From the NCBI GenBank assembly GCA_018222805.1, contig JAAEZQ010000017.1, positions 17,684 to 81,683 on the forward strand: a DNA stretch of 64,000 nucleotides. Direction: 5' to 3'. The position numbers and the translations under genes are program-made. The notes beneath the pieces were generated by a model, which saw only the letters and a list, made by a program, of their open reading frames with translations, had not been told where the DNA came from and ran no database searches. Positions within the stretch are counted from its first letter, which is position 1; each line of letters starts with the position of its first letter. Shown in pieces: positions 34,915-43,764 of the stretch. This DNA is from Vibrionaceae bacterium (GTDB taxonomy: Bacteria > Pseudomonadota > Gammaproteobacteria > Enterobacterales > Vibrionaceae).

Positions 34915-36477
34915 TTATCCTTGATTATCGTAAGAATAAATATCATCACGGTAATAAAGTGTTCCCTCTTCTAACCACGCGGTTTGATAGATGATGTGAA
35001 CCGGAATACGCTCGCCTAACGGAACCGAGGTATTAGAGCGGCTGACACTTTCTAGTTTTTTCGCGAAACGCTCTTCCAAGCCCTGAGTTTTGAAAAGTAG
35101 CTCAGCTAATTGATCTGCATTTTCCACTCGAACACAGCCTGAGCTGAATGCGCGGCGATCTTGTTCAAACAAGTTCTTGCTTGGCGTATCGTGCAAATAA
35201 ATGGCTTGCGGGTTTGGCATGTTGAACTTGTACAAGCCCAACGCATTTTGCGATCCAGATGCTTGACGCATACGGTATGGGAAAGCTCTGGGGTTAACCG
35301 TTGCCCAATTGATAGTGGTAGGATCAATGATCTCTCGCGAGGTCCATGAGCGAATTATTTGAATGTTATTATGGATCAAATACATCGGGTTCTGCTTTAC
35401 TTTAGGAATGATGTCTTTGACCATGATTTTCCATGGCACATTCCACGTTGGATTCAAAATAACCGAATCCATATTGACCGTCATAATTGGTGTCTTTCTC
35501 GAGCTCATACCAACAACGACTTTCGACTCAAACAGCGGTTGACCATCATGCCAGTAGGTCACTTGATACCCCGGCACATTAACAAAGACGACGCTATCTC
35601 TCTCTTTCGCCCATATTCTTGAGCGTTCTGAATTCAACGCCAGTAAATGCAGACGCTGCTGTGGGGAAAAGTTAATCCAGCGAATGGTATTTGGGCCGAT
35701 AATACCATCTTGTTTCAAACCATGGATATGTTGAAATTCTTTCACCGCTAACTCTAGGTTCTCGTCATACTGTGGCGAGTTAATATCAACATAGCTGACA
35801 TCCACGCCTACTATCGCAACACGATCGGTCAAAGAGGCTTTGTTTGTTATTGGATCACCTAAACGAAGTAAGCCTTGTTGTTGATATATAGGGTATTGGT
35901 ATTGAGCGTGCTCAGATAAAGTTGAGAAAGCCGAATTGAAATCTCTATCCATTTGTAGAGGAGAACGTAGGCTCAATAAGAACTGATCGAGCTTACCAAC
36001 AGTGAGCTCATTGCTAAGAGCCGACAACGTATCGATACTTGGAGGGGGAAGCGTAACTTGTGCCTTTTTAGCAAATAGCCAGTTTACTCCTTCGTGAGGC
36101 AGTTGCTCTAGGTAGCTTAAATACATCAGTAGTGAATCGGTCATCACTAAATCAAAATCAAGGCTGTCACCTTGCCATCTAATCTGATTGATTCTATGTA
36201 GCTGGTCGTCAAACTCTTTAGTAACGTCAGCAAGTGCGACAATATTCAACTGAAAAATGAATTGCTCGACATCATTTTCATTTTGCCAATTCAAACGGTA
36301 ATTGGTGCTCTGGTACAATTGATCCACCACAGATGGATAGTGGATCATTTTTTCAATCGAGAGCTGTTTAACCGCTCCTTCTTGCTCCGCTTTTGAAGCG
36401 TTATCAAGAGAAACAACGGTGGAAAAGCTGCAAAACGGCACTAAAAGTGCCGTCATTATTAAAACCCTAGCAAACAC
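34915..36477 (-). CDS. ldtD: L,D-transpeptidase (LdtD/YcbB type)
   Basis: The 520-residue exported protein (signal peptide about 1-20) forms 3-3 crosslinks in peptidoglycan. Domain order is an N-terminal scaffold domain, a peptidoglycan-binding fold (about 210-265, DENLELAVKEFQHIHGLKQDG then IIGPNTIRWIN), and a YkuD catalytic domain (about 290-460). The active site reads IYLHDTPSKNLFEQ and SSGCVRVENA with the catalytic cysteine. It is shorter than E. coli LdtD (615). The capping-loop region is present. Its activity is antagonised by the neighbouring YcbK/MepK endopeptidase, so the two genes together remodel 3-3 links. Confidence 0.93.
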   Translation of the reverse strand: MFARVLIMTALLVPFCSFSTVVSLDNASKAEQEGAVKQLSIEKMIHYPSVVDQLYQSTNYRLNWQNENDVEQFIFQLNIVALADVTKEFDDQLHRINQIRWQGDSLDFDLVMTDSLLMYLSYLEQLPHEGVNWLFAKKAQVTLPPPSIDTLSALSNELTVGKLDQFLLSLRSPLQMDRDFNSAFSTLSEHAQYQYPIYQQQGLLRLGDPITNKASLTDRVAIVGVDVSYVDINSPQYDENLELAVKEFQHIHGLKQDGIIGPNTIRWINFSPQQRLHLLALNSERSRIWAKERDSVVFVNVPGYQVTYWHDGQPLFESKVVVGMSSRKTPIMTVNMDSVILNPTWNVPWKIMVKDIIPKVKQNPMYLIHNNIQIIRSWTSREIIDPTTINWATVNPRAFPYRMRQASGSQNALGLYKFNMPNPQAIYLHDTPSKNLFEQDRRAFSSGCVRVENADQLAELLFKTQGLEERFAKKLESVSRSNTSVPLGERIPVHIIYQTAWLEEGTLYYRDDIYSYDNQG

Positions 36478-36608
36478 TAATACAACCCTTACCTACTTGC
36501 CTTATTAAAAAGTATGGCAAATATCTCACAGGTTGCTGCTTTAAAAATAAGAACGGGACAATATTTTTTCCGATAAGTTTCACATAAAACTATCAATTAG
36601 AGTGCTTT

Positions 36609-37691
36609 TTAGACAACTTTAGACCAGTGATTATCCCACTGTATACCACTGAAAAATGTATTTTTGAATTCTGTTGGCCGTTGTTCTACGACTTTACCTG
36701 CGCCAGAGCTGATGCGGAACTCATCCCCGTAGAGCACGACACCAGATGCATCGGGTAATGCGTTCAACTCCACTAATCTGCCCGACGTTTTAGACCAGAT
36801 CCCATAACAGTTGCCCGGAGGAGAAGTAGCTAATATCCACTCCTCAGTCGCAGCAATGCTGGCGACATAATGATTGAAACGAGCCCACTCTTCAGGCTCA
36901 GCCTTAAGCTCTAGCATTTTATCTCCTCGAGTGTGCATAGCGATGAGAGCCGGATATTCGTCTGGCTCACCTCGATATTGCTGGCCGCATAGCACTGTCT
37001 CTGAGCCATCATGCGCAAGATGACGAATGCTTAGCTTGTTATCGGGCAGAGATACTTGATCGAGCAACTCACCATCTTGAGACAGGTAACTCAGGCTTGG
37101 ATTCATTGAGTCGAGGTTTAGAGGCTCTCTTCCATTAGTATGCACACCGCCGACACCGATCGCTAATGCACCATCGGGCATCATGATGACTTCATGTGGC
37201 CCAATCCCAAAGCCTGACAGTTCGTCCATCTTTTGATATTGCTTGCGCACATCGTAAACGCCAACAATACCTCTGCTTGTGCCTATTTCACCTTCTGTCG
37301 TGAACAGGTAGTTCCCATCATGGGAATACACGCCGTGGCCATAGAAGTGACGATTTTCTTTTGCAGAATGCGGCTTTATCGCTTGCCCGGTCCGATAGTC
37401 GAATACCATGAAGAAGGTACCTGGTCGACGGCCAAACACCACCGCATGCCCGTGTTGGTTGGTAGCAACACCGTGACCACGTTCTGGGATTGGCAATTTA
37501 GAAATAGGTATTCCATGTTCATCAGCAACAACCGCTGCATACTTGTCACGACCAATGATAGAGCATCCAATCAAAGCGGGTTTACGCTGAACAGTACTAA
37601 CACAATCAAAAGGCAGTAATGGTGTTGCCGCTCCAAACAAAGCCGATTTAAGCAATGTTCGTCTTGTTTGATCAGTCACCATCGGTAGCAT
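36609..37691 (-). CDS. DUF1513 protein, Tat-exported, beta-propeller-like
   Basis: The 360-residue product starts MLPMVTDQ and has a twin-arginine signal (TRRTLLKSALFGAATPLLPF). The mature part has repeating blade-like segments with DG, HG and GVGGVHTNGRE motifs, typical of DUF1513, a WD40/quinoprotein-like fold. Its start overlaps the imelysin gene end by 20 bases, so it belongs to the iron-type operon. Homologues occur in the same order in many gammaproteobacteria. A role in periplasmic iron or haem handling is inferred from context only. Confidence 0.85.
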   Translation of the reverse strand: MLPMVTDQTRRTLLKSALFGAATPLLPFDCVSTVQRKPALIGCSIIGRDKYAAVVADEHGIPISKLPIPERGHGVATNQHGHAVVFGRRPGTFFMVFDYRTGQAIKPHSAKENRHFYGHGVYSHDGNYLFTTEGEIGTSRGIVGVYDVRKQYQKMDELSGFGIGPHEVIMMPDGALAIGVGGVHTNGREPLNLDSMNPSLSYLSQDGELLDQVSLPDNKLSIRHLAHDGSETVLCGQQYRGEPDEYPALIAMHTRGDKMLELKAEPEEWARFNHYVASIAATEEWILATSPPGNCYGIWSKTSGRLVELNALPDASGVVLYGDEFRISSGAGKVVEQRPTEFKNTFFSGIQWDNHWSKVV

Positions 37692-38709
37692 TAAATCCTA
37701 TAACCACGCCGAGTTCGATAGCCACCTCTTCATGAATGAGGTACTTCAATTGCTCTAACTTATTGTACTGTGCCAATACTGTGCGGTAGCCACCTACCGT
37801 TTGCAGCGCGGTAAATAAGCTCTTCTCTTCCGGCCAGGTATCAAGTGTTATGTCGAACTGACGAGACACTCGATCGGCGAGTTCCGACTTGCCCTGTTCG
37901 CGTAAAAGTGCATCTAAACCGCCACCATTAGCAAAGTATAAGATTTGCATACTTTGCACGTTTGCTTTCAAATTCGCGAGTGAGGTGCCTGAACGCCAAG
38001 ACTCAGAAAAGTAAGCTCTCGGGTGACCAATTTTTGCCATCGGACGGCTTAACTTCTTCATACTGTACTCAAGCTGGTTCGACAGTAGTGAAATATATTC
38101 TGACTCCCACTCCGTTTTTTGCATCGTTTTCCATGGGTTCTGACCCCAAGCTTGCGCTATCATCTTGGCTTTAGCATTGAGGTTTTGCGCAATCGAAACG
38201 CCTGTGGAGCAAGTATTTCTGTTCGTTTCCAGCGTTGATACGCTGTCGTAAAGCAACCACTCAAGAGCGCCCAAGCCTTGTACAGTCACACTTCGCGTTG
38301 ATATTTCTTGTGCACTCCAAACGTGATCCGCTTTAGCAAGTGCAGACATTTTTCGTCCGGTTGTGTTCTTTTTATCCGGCCAGAACTGCACATTCCAACT
38401 TTGTTCCAACGCACTCGCTGGTCCGCGCTCCTGACCTTGCAGAGCCATCCAGGCGCGCATGGTTTCATACCATTGTTGTTTTACTGCAGACGGGTCTTTA
38501 TCCTCTGATGTACAAAAATCATTAAAAACGCGCTCTAATAAAGAACTCTGATTTAAGAAGGTCTGTGCTGATTGATACTCGATTTCATACACACTTTGTG
38601 AAATGTGGCTCGTTTTCTCCGCCTGATCATCTTCTAAACTCAATATTGACTGACAGCCAGTCAGACTTAGGGCAGCAACGACGGCACCAACTAATGGATT
38701 TTTATTCAC
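37672..38709 (-). CDS. Imelysin-family lipoprotein with altered metal motif
   Basis: A GTG at 38709, with AAGGA seven bases upstream, gives 345 residues. The N terminus holds a signal and lipobox (LSLTGC), so it is a lipoprotein. The body is of the imelysin/peptidase M75 type, related to EfeO and IrpA. The family's GxHxxE iron-binding motif reads GLGALE here, so its histidine is absent; the paralogue irpA in the same operon has GYHAIE. It may have lost metal binding or use other ligands. It lies 10 bases after the di-haem gene and overlaps the DUF1513 gene. Confidence 0.86.
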   Translation of the reverse strand: MNKNPLVGAVVAALSLTGCQSILSLEDDQAEKTSHISQSVYEIEYQSAQTFLNQSSLLERVFNDFCTSEDKDPSAVKQQWYETMRAWMALQGQERGPASALEQSWNVQFWPDKKNTTGRKMSALAKADHVWSAQEISTRSVTVQGLGALEWLLYDSVSTLETNRNTCSTGVSIAQNLNAKAKMIAQAWGQNPWKTMQKTEWESEYISLLSNQLEYSMKKLSRPMAKIGHPRAYFSESWRSGTSLANLKANVQSMQILYFANGGGLDALLREQGKSELADRVSRQFDITLDTWPEEKSLFTALQTVGGYRTVLAQYNKLEQLKYLIHEEVAIELGVVIGFNATDGD

Positions 38710-38719
38710 GTTCGATTCC

Positions 38720-40120
38720 TTATAACGAATCCAGAAAAGCCACCAGCGCATCACGCTCGCGCTTACTTAAAGCCAGTACGTTCTGTTTTGAAGCTTCAGC
38801 TTCACCAGCATGCCAAAGTACCGCTTCCATTGCATTGCGAGCACGGCCATCGTGCAAATAATAGGTATGGCCGTTGACTTCTTCGGTATAACCTAGCCCC
38901 CAAAGTGGTGGGGTACGCCATTCGCGACCATTCGCCAGATATTCAGGTCGATGATCTGCCAGCCCCTCGCCCATATCGTGTAACAGTAAGTCTGTATATG
39001 GATGAATTTCTTGTTCTGAAAGCGCAGGTAAACCAGCTCGTTTAGCGGTTTTTACGTTGGTTTTATGGCAGCTTTCACAACCTGATGAGGCAAAAATCTT
39101 CTGACCTAGTTGAACTTGTGGGTCATCGACATTGCGACGAATTGGAACGGCTAAATGCTGACTATAAAACTCAACAAAATCGAGAATATTCTGACTAACT
39201 TCTGGATCACCGCCATTTGGCAATTCATCACAGATTGACTGCTTTGAAGTACAGTTTTCGTTTGGGAACAAGTGACTTGTGAGGCCAACATCACCATTAA
39301 AGGCGGCGGCATTCTGCTGCATCAATGTTGGTTGACCCGCTTTCCAGCCAAAACGACCGAGTGAAAAGCCCCCTTTTTCTATATCCCAAACTTTGTTTAC
39401 TTTTCCTGAAATACCATCTTCGTTGGTGTCTTTTTCGTCCGCCCAAGCAAGCAAAGTATCGTCAGGAATGCTCTCCAATAGACCCAAACCTATCATTGGT
39501 GGCGCAACACGCGCAGAAAATTGGGTATCTGGGTGCATGTCTCCATAGCCCAGGTCAGTAATCTCTAGAGCTGGTTTTCTTAGCGTTACCGTTGTGCCAT
39601 CGTTGAACTGCACCGGAACATCGCTATAAGTAATCGAAATTTTGCCTTCGGGAACTTGGTCTTGGAGGGCAAAATCTTGTAGCTGACCACCATAAGTCGG
39701 CTCAGGAATGCCACCATCAATAATGAACGCTTTTTTTTGCTCTGGTGTTACCGCAGGGATACTCAAACGCACCAACATTGAAACGGCATGGATATCCCCT
39801 TCTTCAGGTGGATGACCTCGACCATCTTTAATATGGCAGTTCTGACAACCATTGGTATTGAATAGCGGGCCGAGTCCATCTCGCGCATCCGTAGAAGCTG
39901 GCGCTTGTACCCAAGGGTTTCTAAAAAAGCTATTCCCAACGCTAAAGTCCAGTCGTTTACTCATAGGTAAATTTGCGGCGGGAAGAGAGTAGGCATTCGC
40001 TCCCTCTTTTTTAACACTGGTTTTTCCGCCCGAACGCACCCCATACGCAGATACCGAAGTAGAAAAAGCCGCAGTAAAAAGTAGCACTAAATGGAAGTAA
40101 TTAAGGGATGATGGCTTCAT
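38720..40120 (-). CDS. Di-haem cytochrome c, DUF1111/thiol oxidoreductase-like
   Basis: The 466-residue periplasmic protein has a signal peptide (about 1-25) and two haem c motifs, CQNCH (about residue 95) and CESCH (about residue 355). Family-typical segments include FRNPWVQAPASTDARDGLGPLFN, given here only in part, and HDGRARNAMEAVLWHAGEAEA near the end. It is annotated in related genomes as a di-haem oxidoreductase or peroxidase-like protein. Between two imelysin genes it probably works in oxidising or reducing iron during periplasmic uptake, which is an inference from the operon. Confidence 0.9.
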   Translation of the reverse strand: MKPSSLNYFHLVLLFTAAFSTSVSAYGVRSGGKTSVKKEGANAYSLPAANLPMSKRLDFSVGNSFFRNPWVQAPASTDARDGLGPLFNTNGCQNCHIKDGRGHPPEEGDIHAVSMLVRLSIPAVTPEQKKAFIIDGGIPEPTYGGQLQDFALQDQVPEGKISITYSDVPVQFNDGTTVTLRKPALEITDLGYGDMHPDTQFSARVAPPMIGLGLLESIPDDTLLAWADEKDTNEDGISGKVNKVWDIEKGGFSLGRFGWKAGQPTLMQQNAAAFNGDVGLTSHLFPNENCTSKQSICDELPNGGDPEVSQNILDFVEFYSQHLAVPIRRNVDDPQVQLGQKIFASSGCESCHKTNVKTAKRAGLPALSEQEIHPYTDLLLHDMGEGLADHRPEYLANGREWRTPPLWGLGYTEEVNGHTYYLHDGRARNAMEAVLWHAGEAEASKQNVLALSKRERDALVAFLDSL

Positions 40121-40163
40121 ATCATTGCTCTTAAATGAATGGATAACAGCGAGCTCAAACAGG

Positions 40164-40190
40164 AAGGGCTCAATTATAAGATGAGCCCTT
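40164..40190 (-). terminator. Attenuator-type hairpin between irpA and the di-haem gene
   Basis: AAGGGCTCA and TGAGCCCTT pair over nine bases. No strong T run follows on the minus strand, so partial termination is more likely than complete. Confidence 0.5.
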
Positions 40191-40211
40191 GATTAATGAT
40201 TATGTTTTTTA

Positions 40212-41474
40212 TTAGAACTCGTGGTCTGCCGTATCTGGGCTTAGGCTTTCAATGCCAATGATGTTTGCAGCGCGCTCAATCGCAACAGTTTGTGCTACCA
40301 ACGACATGATGGTTTCATTGACTAACGCATTACCTTGAACGTTATCAGCCGCAATCAGTTGGTCAAAGTGTTGGTTTTTCTTCTCGGCAGACGTCACCAG
40401 CTCACCCACTTGGCGACGAGTGTCATCAAACTGCTTTTGAATCTCTTTCGCGGCTTGTTCATCTTGTTGTGACACTAGGTCTGAAAGACTTGGCCCAGTC
40501 AATAGCGTGCCGTTTTGGCGCTTATAAAGCCCCATGTACACGTTGTAGATACCCTGCTCGTTGTAGTAGTGAGAGTTGTGTGTGTTGTCCGAGAAACAAT
40601 CGTGCTCGTCTTCTGTTGAGTTCGCTTCCAACGCCACTTTCATGCGCTCACCGGCCAATTCGCCGAGAGACAGCGAACCCATACCAAACATCATCTTGCG
40701 CAAGCCATTGTCTGCTGAGCCTGCAAGTAGCTCCTGACGGTAATTGTCTTTCACATCCGCTGACCACTGTTTCTCCATCCATTCAAGATCTTGAACCAAT
40801 AGATCTGCTGCCGCTTTTAGGTATTCACCACGACGTTCACAGTGACCATTAGTACAACCAGATCCGACAACAAAATCAGTGTAAGCACGTTGACCTGCCC
40901 CGGCATTTGTTCCATTAAGGTCTTGGCCCCAAAGTAGGAATTCAATCGCGTGGTAACCAGAAGCCACGTTGGCTTCAGAGCCACCAATTTCATTCAGATC
41001 GGCAATCAGCTCAGGTGTGATTTGTGATACGTCGAGTTTGGTCGCACCAATCGTCAGACTTGTGTTAGCCACTATGTTCGCCGCTGCGCCTTCGTTACCA
41101 AGTTCATATTGGTAATCCGTGGCTACGTAATCGATAAGACCTTCATCCAACGGCCATGCGTTAAGCTGACCTTCCCAATCATCGACTATCTCGTTACCAA
41201 AGCGGAATACTTCAGATTGTTGGTATGGAACGCGAGAATTAAGCCATGCTTGTTTAACCTCTTCTAGCTTTTTATCTGAAGGGGCTTTGAGGAACTCATC
41301 AATTTTCACGTCCAACGCTTTAGCCGTGTTTAATGAATCTGAGAATACAGCATGAGCGACGTCTGCATAGTGTTCAACAACACCTTGCTTGGTTACCTGA
41401 GCAGCAACCGCAGTACCACTGGAAATAAGAAGTGAAGCAGTAATAGCTTGAACTAACACTGTTTTTGCGTTCAT
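40212..41474 (-). CDS. irpA: Imelysin-family iron-regulated protein (IrpA-like)
   Basis: An ATG at 41474 with AAGGA eight bases upstream gives 420 residues; an earlier ATG at 41483 sits on the ribosome site. The signal peptide ends near VAAQVTKQG. The imelysin metal motif GYHAIEFLLWGQD is intact. It is an exported protein likely to bind iron in the periplasm, as EfeO-type proteins do, and heads the four-gene operon with the di-haem, imelysin lipoprotein and DUF1513 genes. A probable Fur box lies about 40 bases upstream of the start, consistent with iron repression. Confidence 0.9.
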   Translation of the reverse strand: MNAKTVLVQAITASLLISSGTAVAAQVTKQGVVEHYADVAHAVFSDSLNTAKALDVKIDEFLKAPSDKKLEEVKQAWLNSRVPYQQSEVFRFGNEIVDDWEGQLNAWPLDEGLIDYVATDYQYELGNEGAAANIVANTSLTIGATKLDVSQITPELIADLNEIGGSEANVASGYHAIEFLLWGQDLNGTNAGAGQRAYTDFVVGSGCTNGHCERRGEYLKAAADLLVQDLEWMEKQWSADVKDNYRQELLAGSADNGLRKMMFGMGSLSLGELAGERMKVALEANSTEDEHDCFSDNTHNSHYYNEQGIYNVYMGLYKRQNGTLLTGPSLSDLVSQQDEQAAKEIQKQFDDTRRQVGELVTSAEKKNQHFDQLIAADNVQGNALVNETIMSLVAQTVAIERAANIIGIESLSPDTADHEF

Positions 41475-41514
41475 GAGAAGCATCCTTGTTGAGCAAATTA
41501 TTTTATATACGTAG

Positions 41515-41529
41515 TGCTAACTATTCTTA
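41515..41529. promoter_or_regulatory. Probable Fur box before irpA
   Basis: On the minus strand the site reads TAAGAATAGTTAGCA, which matches the 7-1-7 Fur pattern TGATAATnATTATCA at 11 of 14 defined positions. Its location, 40 bases upstream of the irpA start, fits operator blocking. Confidence 0.5.
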
Positions 41530-41589
41530 TTTGCACTTTCATTCCCGAGATAATACAAATTTACAATTTATTTGCAACTTAAGATCAAA

Positions 41590-41616
41590 AAAAGCCTCAA
41601 CAATGTGAGGCTTTTA
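41590..41616 (-). terminator. Terminator of ribA
   Basis: AAAAGCCTCA pairs with TGAGGCTTTT around six bases; the minus strand continues with a T-rich stretch. It lies just past the ribA stop. Confidence 0.8.
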
Positions 41617-41647
41617 ACATGAATTATTAGCAGTTCTGCTTTTAAAG

Positions 41648-42244
41648 CTAAACCTTTAGGTTATGTTTGCCGTGAGAGGCTTTTGCTTTTAGATAGTTCT
41701 CGTTACCATCTTTGACGTGAGCAGAAGTGTTGACAACTTCAACGATTTCGATTCCGTATTCGGCGAGCTCACGGATTTTTTTAGGATTATTCGTCACGAG
41801 GCGTATCTTGCTGACACCTAAAGCTTGTAACATTTGAGCAGCTTCAGTGAAGTCACGTAGATCGTCATCAAACCCTAAGTGGTTGTTCGCCTCATAGGTG
41901 TTCATACCCTCGCTTTGTAGCCGATAAGCATCAATCTTATTGTATAGACCAATACCACGTCCTTCCTGACGTAAATACAGAATAATGCCGCCGCATTCTC
42001 CCATTCGTTGAATCGTTTCTTCTAATTGCTCACCACAGTCACAACGAGAGGAGTGAAAAACATCGCCGGTCAGACACTCAGAATGCATACGCACCAGTGG
42101 CGTTTCTTGAACTTGGTCTGCTTGCTTAAAGATAACTGCTACATGCTCTTTATCCGTCTTCAAACCACGGAAAGACAGGATTTCAGCATCAATATTACTC
42201 TTAGCCCCGACTTTAAAATCTACTCTGGCACGTACTTCAGCCAT
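41648..42244 (-). CDS. ribA: GTP cyclohydrolase II
   Basis: The ATG at 42244 gives 198 residues, starting [21 protein letters not shown]; an upstream ATG at 42295 would add 17. The enzyme opens GTP for riboflavin synthesis. Zinc ligands are in [21 protein letters not shown]. The catalytic region has RQEGRGIGL, and TNNPKK is near the end. It is a stand-alone RibA, not fused to RibB. There is no FMN riboswitch visible upstream; instead a perfect 19-bp palindrome (42422-42440) lies in the promoter region. It is monocistronic next to the iron operon, and flavins also assist iron reduction, so the context is suggestive. Confidence 0.94.
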   Translation of the reverse strand: MAEVRARVDFKVGAKSNIDAEILSFRGLKTDKEHVAVIFKQADQVQETPLVRMHSECLTGDVFHSSRCDCGEQLEETIQRMGECGGIILYLRQEGRGIGLYNKIDAYRLQSEGMNTYEANNHLGFDDDLRDFTEAAQMLQALGVSKIRLVTNNPKKIRELAEYGIEIVEVVNTSAHVKDGNENYLKAKASHGKHNLKV

Positions 42245-42421
42245 ATCTACACTCACTCGATTTATTTCTTTATGCACTTTCGTTATTACATTCATGGGAT
42301 GAACTCATGCTCTTCAACTATGGGGATTGATACCACATTTTTCAATGCATAGATCACTATATCTTAGATCTTTTCCTCTCAGCTATACGGGACGTATGGT
42401 TTCCCTTAGCTACGCTGACGA

Positions 42422-42440
42422 AATGTTATAATATAACATT
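42422..42440. promoter_or_regulatory. 19-bp palindrome upstream of ribA
   Basis: AATGTTATAATATAACATT has perfect 9-bp arms around one base. It lies about 180 bases before the ribA start and just outside the terminator of the next gene. It could be an operator for a dimeric regulator. Confidence 0.4.
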
Positions 42441-42454
42441 CATGTAAAACTACA

Positions 42455-42486
42455 ATAAAAAACCCCAGACTTTTAGGTCTGGGGTT
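42455..42486 (-). terminator. Terminator of the 61-residue gene
   Basis: AACCCCAGAC pairs with GTCTGGGGTT (loop CTAAAA on the minus strand), followed by a TTTTTT run on the minus strand. Confidence 0.88.
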
Positions 42487-42513
42487 GATAATACCAGTGC
42501 AAAAATAAGGGGC

Positions 42514-42699
42514 TTAGTGTGCCTGACGACGCTTCCAGACGGCAAACTCTATCCATACTGTTTCGAGTTCTTGAAGCTCCTCATCGGTTAAAACGGCGAG
42601 GGTAGAAGTAACTTGTGGCATCTTTGGTGCCTGCATCGCGCGAATATGCGCATAAAAGTCCTTTCTTAACTGCGATATAACTGAATCCACTGCATGCAC
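42514..42699 (-). CDS. Small protein of unknown function
   Basis: A 61-residue cytoplasmic-type protein starts at ATG 42699 with AGGT upstream. It is charged, without signal or membrane segment, and ends LTDEELQELETVWIEFAVWKRRQAH, with two tryptophans near the end and likely helices throughout. A good terminator follows, supporting a real gene. I do not recognise it. It lies between nrfF and ribA in the same direction as both but with its own terminator and 134 bases from nrfF. Confidence 0.6.
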   Translation of the reverse strand: MHAVDSVISQLRKDFYAHIRAMQAPKMPQVTSTLAVLTDEELQELETVWIEFAVWKRRQAH

Positions 42700-42833
42700 C
42701 TACTTAGTTCTTTTACTACTCCAGAGCAAATAACTGTCTTTGCTAATTACTGAGAGCTTCACAGCCTGAAAAAATCATACCACTATGCTTTCTATTTGCA
42801 CATTCTGACTTTAAATGTGGAAGGACATTCACA

Positions 42834-43244
42834 TTATTGTGGTCTTATTTTTTTAATAGAAAATAGTGCAAAACAAATTACAAATAATGCAGGAAAGATC
42901 CATAAGGCCGCGGTTGAATAATTGAATGGAGGGTGATAAAGAACGATATTCCCATATCTCTTGACCAAATAATCTTTAACCTCTTGTTCCGTACTGCCAT
43001 CATTCACCATCGAATAGACTTTTAATCTTAAATCCTTGGCAGCTTGCGCGTTTGATTCTACAAGGTTTTGGTTCTGACATTGCGGGCAGCGTAGATCTTT
43101 AGCTAATGTCACTGCTCTTTGTTGCAATTCAATAGAATGAAATTCAAATAGATCAACATGCTGGGTTAACTGCTCTGCTCTTAACAAAGGAGAAAATAGC
43201 AAATAAAGAACAATAACGATGAAGGTAAATTTAAAGTGAAACAT
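42834..43244 (-). CDS. nrfF: Haem lyase subunit NrfF/CcmH-like
   Basis: The 136-residue protein has a signal segment, the CcmH-type redox motif LRCPQCQNQNLVESNAQ and a C-terminal membrane segment (about 105-127). It reduces or holds the CXXC/CXXCK haem sites of apocytochrome for attachment. In the nrf system NrfEFG attaches haem to the unusual CXXCK motif of NrfA. Its start overlaps the dsbE-like gene by 14 bases. It is the last gene of the nrfBCDE run. Confidence 0.9.
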   Translation of the reverse strand: MFHFKFTFIVIVLYLLFSPLLRAEQLTQHVDLFEFHSIELQQRAVTLAKDLRCPQCQNQNLVESNAQAAKDLRLKVYSMVNDGSTEQEVKDYLVKRYGNIVLYHPPFNYSTAALWIFPALFVICFALFSIKKIRPQ

Positions 43245-43764
43245 TGAAATACCCGGAAAATAGCGAGTTCCATTTATCTGTTGTGATCTTACCTCTATAT
43301 TTGATCACAATATTGCCACTTTGATCAATTAAGTAAGTTTCAGGGGTTCCAATCACCCCCAGCTCCACAGCAAGTTGACCATTTGGATCAGAGATCACCT
43401 CTATATAGGGGTTTTGTTTAGCGTTCAAATAACTTTTTGCCGCGCTGTCTTTATCTCGATAGTTGAGGCCAATAATAGGAACACCTTGTTGTGCCAAATC
43501 GAGTAAGTCGTCATGTTCTTGTTTACAAACCCCACACCAAGAAGCCCAAACATTCAACAGCAAATACCCCTTATTATCTAGCACTGCTTCGGTGACTTGC
43601 TGTCCTGATACTAATGATTGAGCAGTAAAAGAAGGAATAGATACCTCGCTCTTTTGTAACAACTCAATGTCTGGCCTGTCAGACAGGGCAGTCACAACTA
43701 CAACAGCAAACGTCGCCACAAGCAAGATAAGACCAGCCAGTTTAAGCGTACTTTTCGATCTCAT
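43231..43764 (-). CDS. dsbE: Thioredoxin-like protein, DsbE/CcmG type
   Basis: The 177-residue membrane-anchored periplasmic protein has TM about 8-28, then a thioredoxin fold with the active site WASWCGVCKQEHDDL and the family's GxxxYxxD and GTPETYLIDQSG segments. It reduces the apocytochrome or the haem-lyase cysteines during cytochrome c maturation. It overlaps nrfE by 23 bases upstream and nrfF by 14 downstream. In the E. coli nrf operon this function is left to the general ccm genes, so a dedicated copy here is a vibrio-type arrangement. Confidence 0.9.
   Translation of the reverse strand: MRSKSTLKLAGLILLVATFAVVVVTALSDRPDIELLQKSEVSIPSFTAQSLVSGQQVTEAVLDNKGYLLLNVWASWCGVCKQEHDDLLDLAQQGVPIIGLNYRDKDSAAKSYLNAKQNPYIEVISDPNGQLAVELGVIGTPETYLIDQSGNIVIKYRGKITTDKWNSLFSGYFNVSL

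Noticed and set aside
42245..42454. FMN riboswitch before ribA
   Set aside because: The conserved RFN sequence blocks are not seen in this stretch.
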